Assembly: GCA_045542375.1 (NCBI GenBank)
Contig: JAZQKW010000049.1
Coordinates: forward strand, 1-16,804
Reading direction: 5' to 3'
Origin: Eshraghiella sp045542375
Lineage (GTDB): Bacteria > Bacillota > Clostridia > Lachnospirales > Lachnospiraceae
Length of the DNA stretch: 16,804 nucleotides
The notes beneath the pieces are model-generated. The model made no database searches. It was not told the origin of the DNA and worked only from the letters and a program-made list of their open reading frames with translations. Made by a program: the position numbers and the translations under genes. Position 1 is the first letter of the stretch. Each line of letters opens with the position of its first letter. Shown piece after piece: positions 14,559 to 16,804 of this stretch.

Positions 14559-16262
14559 ATGAATGGTAAATTACAGAAAGTAATATTTATATGTATAGCT
14601 GTGTTTATTATAGTGGCTGTTGTAATGGATATTGTCGTTAAGGATAGGAAAATAACTTCTGTTACACCTGATGTTACTAAGGAATCTGAGACAGAAACAG
14701 AAAATGAGAGCGTATCTGAGAGTGAGACGGAATCTGAAACGGAACGAGTAACCGAAACAGAAACTGATAGTGTATCTGAGAATGACACCGAAACAGAGTC
14801 GGAGACAGAAACAGAGACTGAGTCAGAAACGGAAACGGAGACTGAGTCAGAAACTGAATTGGAGACTGAGGCTGCAACAGAGTCAGAAACGAAGCGGCCT
14901 GCCACAGAAGTAAAGGCACAATATGAGGTTGTATTTGAATGTGTTAATTCATGGGAAAATAATGGAAGATATAATTTTCAGTATAACGGAAGAATTTATA
15001 ACAAATCCAATGTGGGTATAAGTTCGTGGAAAGCAGAGTTCACAATTCCGGAGGGTTGTGTAATTTCAAGTTCATGGAATGGAACCTGTAGTATAAGTGG
15101 AAATAGTCTTTTGATAACACCTGCTGACTGGAATGGTAAGGTTGAACCGGGAAGAGATGTAGAAGCCTGTGGCTTTATAATTGAAGCTCCGGCAGAAATA
15201 GGAAAGCTTGTATACAACGGGTCTGGAACAGGTGTTATTCAGAAACCTGATGAAACTGCAACACAGCCTGTAACTGTACCATCAGAGGAACCAGTAACGG
15301 AACCTGCAACAGAAATTCCTTATGTTCCTCCTGTTACGGAAAGTGGAACACCATTTGAGAATCACGGAGCTTTAAGTGTAGCAGGTGTAAATCTTACAGA
15401 TTGTAATGGTAAAGCCTATCAGTTAAAGGGTGTGAGTACTTTTGGATTACAGTGGATGCCGCAGTATGTTAATAAGGATACTTTTAAATACTTAAGGGAT
15501 AGTTGGGGAGCTAATACTATGCGTCTTGCTATGTATACAGCGGAGGGCGGATATTGTTCAGGCGGCAATAAGGTGGCAGAACTGGAAGGGGTTATTGACA
15601 GAGGAGTTAAGGCGTGTACTGAGCTTGGTATGTATGTGATAATTGACTGGCATATACTTTCTGATGGTAATCCTAATACCTATAAAGAACAGGCGAAGGC
15701 TTTTTTTGCCAAAATGTCATCAAGGTATTCAGGTTATGACAATGTTATATATGAAATATGTAATGAGCCTAACGGGACAAGCTGGAGCGAAGTTAAGCGA
15801 TATGCTGATGAAGTGATTCCTGTAATAAGAGCTAATGATGCGGATGCAATTATTATTGTGGGAACACCAACATGGTCTCAGGATGTTGAATTAGTAGCAT
15901 CTAATCCGTTAAAACAGGAAAATCGCCATAACGTTATGTATGCGGCACATTTTTATGCGGCTACTCACGGAGATAATATCAGAAATAAAATTCGTCAGGC
16001 AATTTCTGATGGCACACCTGTGTTCATATCTGAGTTCAGTATATGTGATGCGTCCGGAAATGGAGCCATTGATTATAATTCTGCGGAGCAGTGGAAAGCA
16101 CTTATTAAAGAATATAACTTATCTTACGCAGGATGGAATCTTGGTAATAAGAATGAAAGCTCGGCTCTAATTAAAGCTGGAGTGGACAAATTATATGGAT
16201 GGAGTGATTCGGAAATATCTGATACGGGAAAATGGCTTAGAAATTTAATACAAGGAAAATAA
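14559..16262 (+). CDS. Membrane-anchored modular cellulase: acidic linker, CBM2, GH5
   Basis: A 567-residue secreted endoglucanase-type enzyme. Residues 8-27 form a membrane helix with no clear cleavage site, so the enzyme is probably tethered to the cell. Residues 41-113 are a low-complexity, strongly acidic linker of E, T and S. A CBM2-like cellulose-binding module follows (about 121-222, with Trp132, Trp157, Trp173, Trp191 and a GF strand). A P/T/E linker (228-267) leads to a GH5 catalytic domain (about 270-563). The acid/base is Glu403 in YEICNEPNG, the nucleophile Glu492 in VFISEFS, and Asp363-Trp364-His365 and Trp526 line the cleft. This should cleave beta-1,4-glucan (subfamily 2 likely). 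AAGGTG (14548-14553) precedes the ATG, 15 bases after holA stops. No own promoter is seen, so it probably rides on the holA transcript. Substrate range (cellulose, beta-glucan or mannan) is not settled by sequence. Confidence 0.93.
   Translation: MNGKLQKVIFICIAVFIIVAVVMDIVVKDRKITSVTPDVTKESETETENESVSESETESETERVTETETDSVSENDTETESETETETESETETETESETELETEAATESETKRPATEVKAQYEVVFECVNSWENNGRYNFQYNGRIYNKSNVGISSWKAEFTIPEGCVISSSWNGTCSISGNSLLITPADWNGKVEPGRDVEACGFIIEAPAEIGKLVYNGSGTGVIQKPDETATQPVTVPSEEPVTEPATEIPYVPPVTESGTPFENHGALSVAGVNLTDCNGKAYQLKGVSTFGLQWMPQYVNKDTFKYLRDSWGANTMRLAMYTAEGGYCSGGNKVAELEGVIDRGVKACTELGMYVIIDWHILSDGNPNTYKEQAKAFFAKMSSRYSGYDNVIYEICNEPNGTSWSEVKRYADEVIPVIRANDADAIIIVGTPTWSQDVELVASNPLKQENRHNVMYAAHFYAATHGDNIRNKIRQAISDGTPVFISEFSICDASGNGAIDYNSAEQWKALIKEYNLSYAGWNLGNKNESSALIKAGVDKLYGWSDSEISDTGKWLRNLIQGK
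14679..14897 (+). repeat. Low-complexity repeat encoding the E/T/S linker of the cellulase
   Basis: Codons 41-113 are almost only GAG/GAA, ACA/ACG/ACT and AGT/TCT/TCA. Within it, a 17-base unit starting GAGACTGAGTCAG at 14814 recurs at 14838, a period of 24 bases (8 codons). Such repeats change length easily by slippage. The opposite strand stays open here only because of this composition. Confidence 0.82.
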
Positions 16263-16272
16263 GAAAATAAAA

Positions 16273-16307
16273 AAGCTTAGATTGAGCAGCCGTTTCAATC
16301 TAAGCTT
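16273..16307. terminator. Two-way terminator between the cellulase and rpsT
   Basis: A perfect 13-bp stem, AAGCTTAGATTGA (16273-16285) with TCAATCTAAGCTT (16295-16307), closes a 9-base loop. On the minus strand it is followed by a T-rich tail (complement of 16264-16274), ending rpsT strongly. On the plus strand the tail ATTATTTATATT ends the holA-cellulase unit. The genes are convergent. Confidence 0.88.
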
Positions 16308-16317
16308 ATTATTTATA

Positions 16318-16581
16318 TTAGTTCATTCCATTTACAAGAAGAGTTAAACGAGAAATCTTTCTTGCAGCGTTGTTCTTGTGGTATACACCCTTAGAACAAG
16401 CCTTAGCGATTTCTGTAGATGCAACCTTAAGTGCATCAGCAGCAGCGGCCTTATCTCCGGCAGCAACAGCAGCTTCAACTTTCTTAGTGTATGTCTTGAT
16501 TGCAGACTTAATTGATTTGTTTCTTTCTGCCTTAGCAGCGTTAACTAAAATTCTCTTCTTAGCAGATTTAATATTAGCCAA
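16318..16581 (-). CDS. rpsT: Small-subunit ribosomal protein S20, UUG start
   Basis: S20 binds 16S rRNA early in 30S assembly. The 87-residue product, (M)ANIKSAKKRILVNAAKAERNKSIKSAIKTY..., is basic and helical and matches the family in length and N-terminus (ANIKSAKKR). The codon before GCT-AAT-ATT is TTG (complement of 16579-16581). GGAGGT (complement of 16589-16594) sits 7 bases before it, so UUG is the start. The ATG at 16596 overlaps this ribosome binding site and would add five foreign residues (MEVPK). E. coli rpsT also uses UUG, where the weak start is part of feedback control by S20. In Bacillus rpsT is likewise on the opposite strand after holA. Confidence 0.95.
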   Translation of the reverse strand: MANIKSAKKRILVNAAKAERNKSIKSAIKTYTKKVEAAVAAGDKAAAADALKVASTEIAKACSKGVYHKNNAARKISRLTLLVNGMN

Positions 16582-16623
16582 TTTAGGTACCTCCATTGTA
16601 CTGTTTATAATATAATGATGCGT

Positions 16624-16649
16624 TGCAATCTTAACGACGACAGATTGCA
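16624..16649 (-). promoter_or_regulatory. Hairpin in the rpsT leader
   Basis: TGCAATCT (16624-16631) and AGATTGCA (16642-16649) form a perfect 8-bp stem with a 10-base loop, about 30 bases before the rpsT ribosome binding site. The predicted leader is about 114 bases long, ample for a regulatory fold. A GTCCGTGTCCGAC motif (minus strand, complement of about 16665-16678) lies further upstream in the leader. A control role, for instance feedback by S20, is inferred only. Confidence 0.5.
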
Positions 16650-16701
16650 TACTGTACATTAAAAGTCGGACACGGACGATTCAATGTAAACATACGATAG
16701 T

Positions 16702-16730
16702 ATTCTATTATATTGCTTTATAATTGTCAA
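16702..16730 (-). promoter_or_regulatory. Predicted rpsT promoter
   Basis: On the minus strand, a perfect TTGACA (complement of 16725-16730), a 17-base spacer and TAGAAT (complement of 16702-16707). This is the closest match to the housekeeping consensus in the window, as expected for a ribosomal protein gene. The start of transcription is near 16695. Confidence 0.85.
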
Positions 16731-16804
16731 TATTAAATTTGAAAATTCTTCAATTCTCAAATTGATGAGGCTGTTTCATTATCTACATTAAAGGCTGATA
16801 AACG
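16731..16804. other. AT-rich spacer at the window edge, no gene resolved
   Basis: I see no ribosome binding site with a start codon here on the plus strand. On the minus strand one frame is open from the edge to a TGA at 16757-16759 (15 codons), too short to call. A loose inverted repeat (AATTTGA...TCAAATT, about 16736-16762) is present. In Bacillus the next gene after rpsT is gpr, on the holA strand, which would begin beyond this window. Confidence 0.4.

Noticed and set aside
14405..14905. Long open frame on the minus strand with many S-V-S-D repeats
   Set aside because: It is the reverse reading of the GAG/ACA/TCT-rich cellulase linker. It has no ribosome binding site and overlaps holA and the cellulase.
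16582..16659. N-terminal extension of S20 up to an ATG at 16659 or 16596
   Set aside because: S20 proteins begin ANIKSAKKR after the initiator. The extension covers the ribosome binding site and the leader hairpin.
16757..16804. Minus-strand frame open from the window edge for 15 codons, possibly the end of a gene upstream of rpsT
   Set aside because: It is too short to tell from chance in this AT-rich stretch, and Bacillus synteny predicts gpr on the other strand.

Overview
The window reads as chromosomal DNA of a low-GC, Gram-positive anaerobe, most likely a Lachnospiraceae member (Lachnospira/Butyrivibrio/Roseburia type). The evidence is the AT-rich DNA, strong AGGAGG-type ribosome binding sites, the ArgJ-type arginine pathway, lipoproteins with Firmicutes lipoboxes, the comEA...comEC-holA-rpsT gene order known from Bacillus and clostridia, and a surface-anchored cellulase. 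The genus is an inference. There is no rRNA, tRNA, insertion sequence, phage gene or CRISPR array.

Layout. (1) 2-934: the 3' end of a secreted RTX-type calcium-binding repeat protein made of 170-residue modules. It converges on argG, with a shared hairpin terminator between them. (2) 1001-5782: arginine biosynthesis. argG (minus strand) diverges from argJ-argB-argD (plus strand). The 251-bp spacer holds two back-to-back promoters, both with TTGCAT -35 boxes and 17-bp spacers, plus repeated TGWATAWTATGCAW-like elements that look like ArgR operators. (3) 5783-7039: an orphan lipoprotein of solute-binding type starts directly after the argD stop codon, as if it were the last gene of the arg operon. 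A long hairpin terminator follows. (4) 7096-7548: a short YdcZ-type five-helix membrane protein whose ribosome binding site lies inside the 3' arm of that terminator. (5) 7631-13520: a DNA-uptake locus, comEA and comEC, with an OmpR-type response regulator, a sensor kinase and a GerMN-domain lipoprotein inserted between them. Spacings are tight or overlapping, and one promoter lies in front of comEA. (6) 13566-16262: holA (DNA polymerase III delta) from its own extended -10 promoter, followed closely by a membrane-anchored modular cellulase (acidic S/T/E linker, CBM2, GH5). (7) 16318-16581, minus strand: rpsT (ribosomal protein S20) with a UUG start, a long 5' leader containing a hairpin, and a near-consensus promoter.

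How the genes work together. ArgJ and ArgB carry out the cyclic acetyl pathway, ArgD makes N-acetylornithine, and ArgG works near the end of the pathway. argC, argF and argH are not here. The com block encodes the membrane-bound DNA receptor and channel. The embedded two-component system and lipoprotein probably form an envelope-sensing module expressed with them. The most unusual points are that embedded module, the terminator that also hides a ribosome binding site, the lack of an ATG start for comEC, the paired arg operator-like elements, and a cellulase placed between two housekeeping genes.
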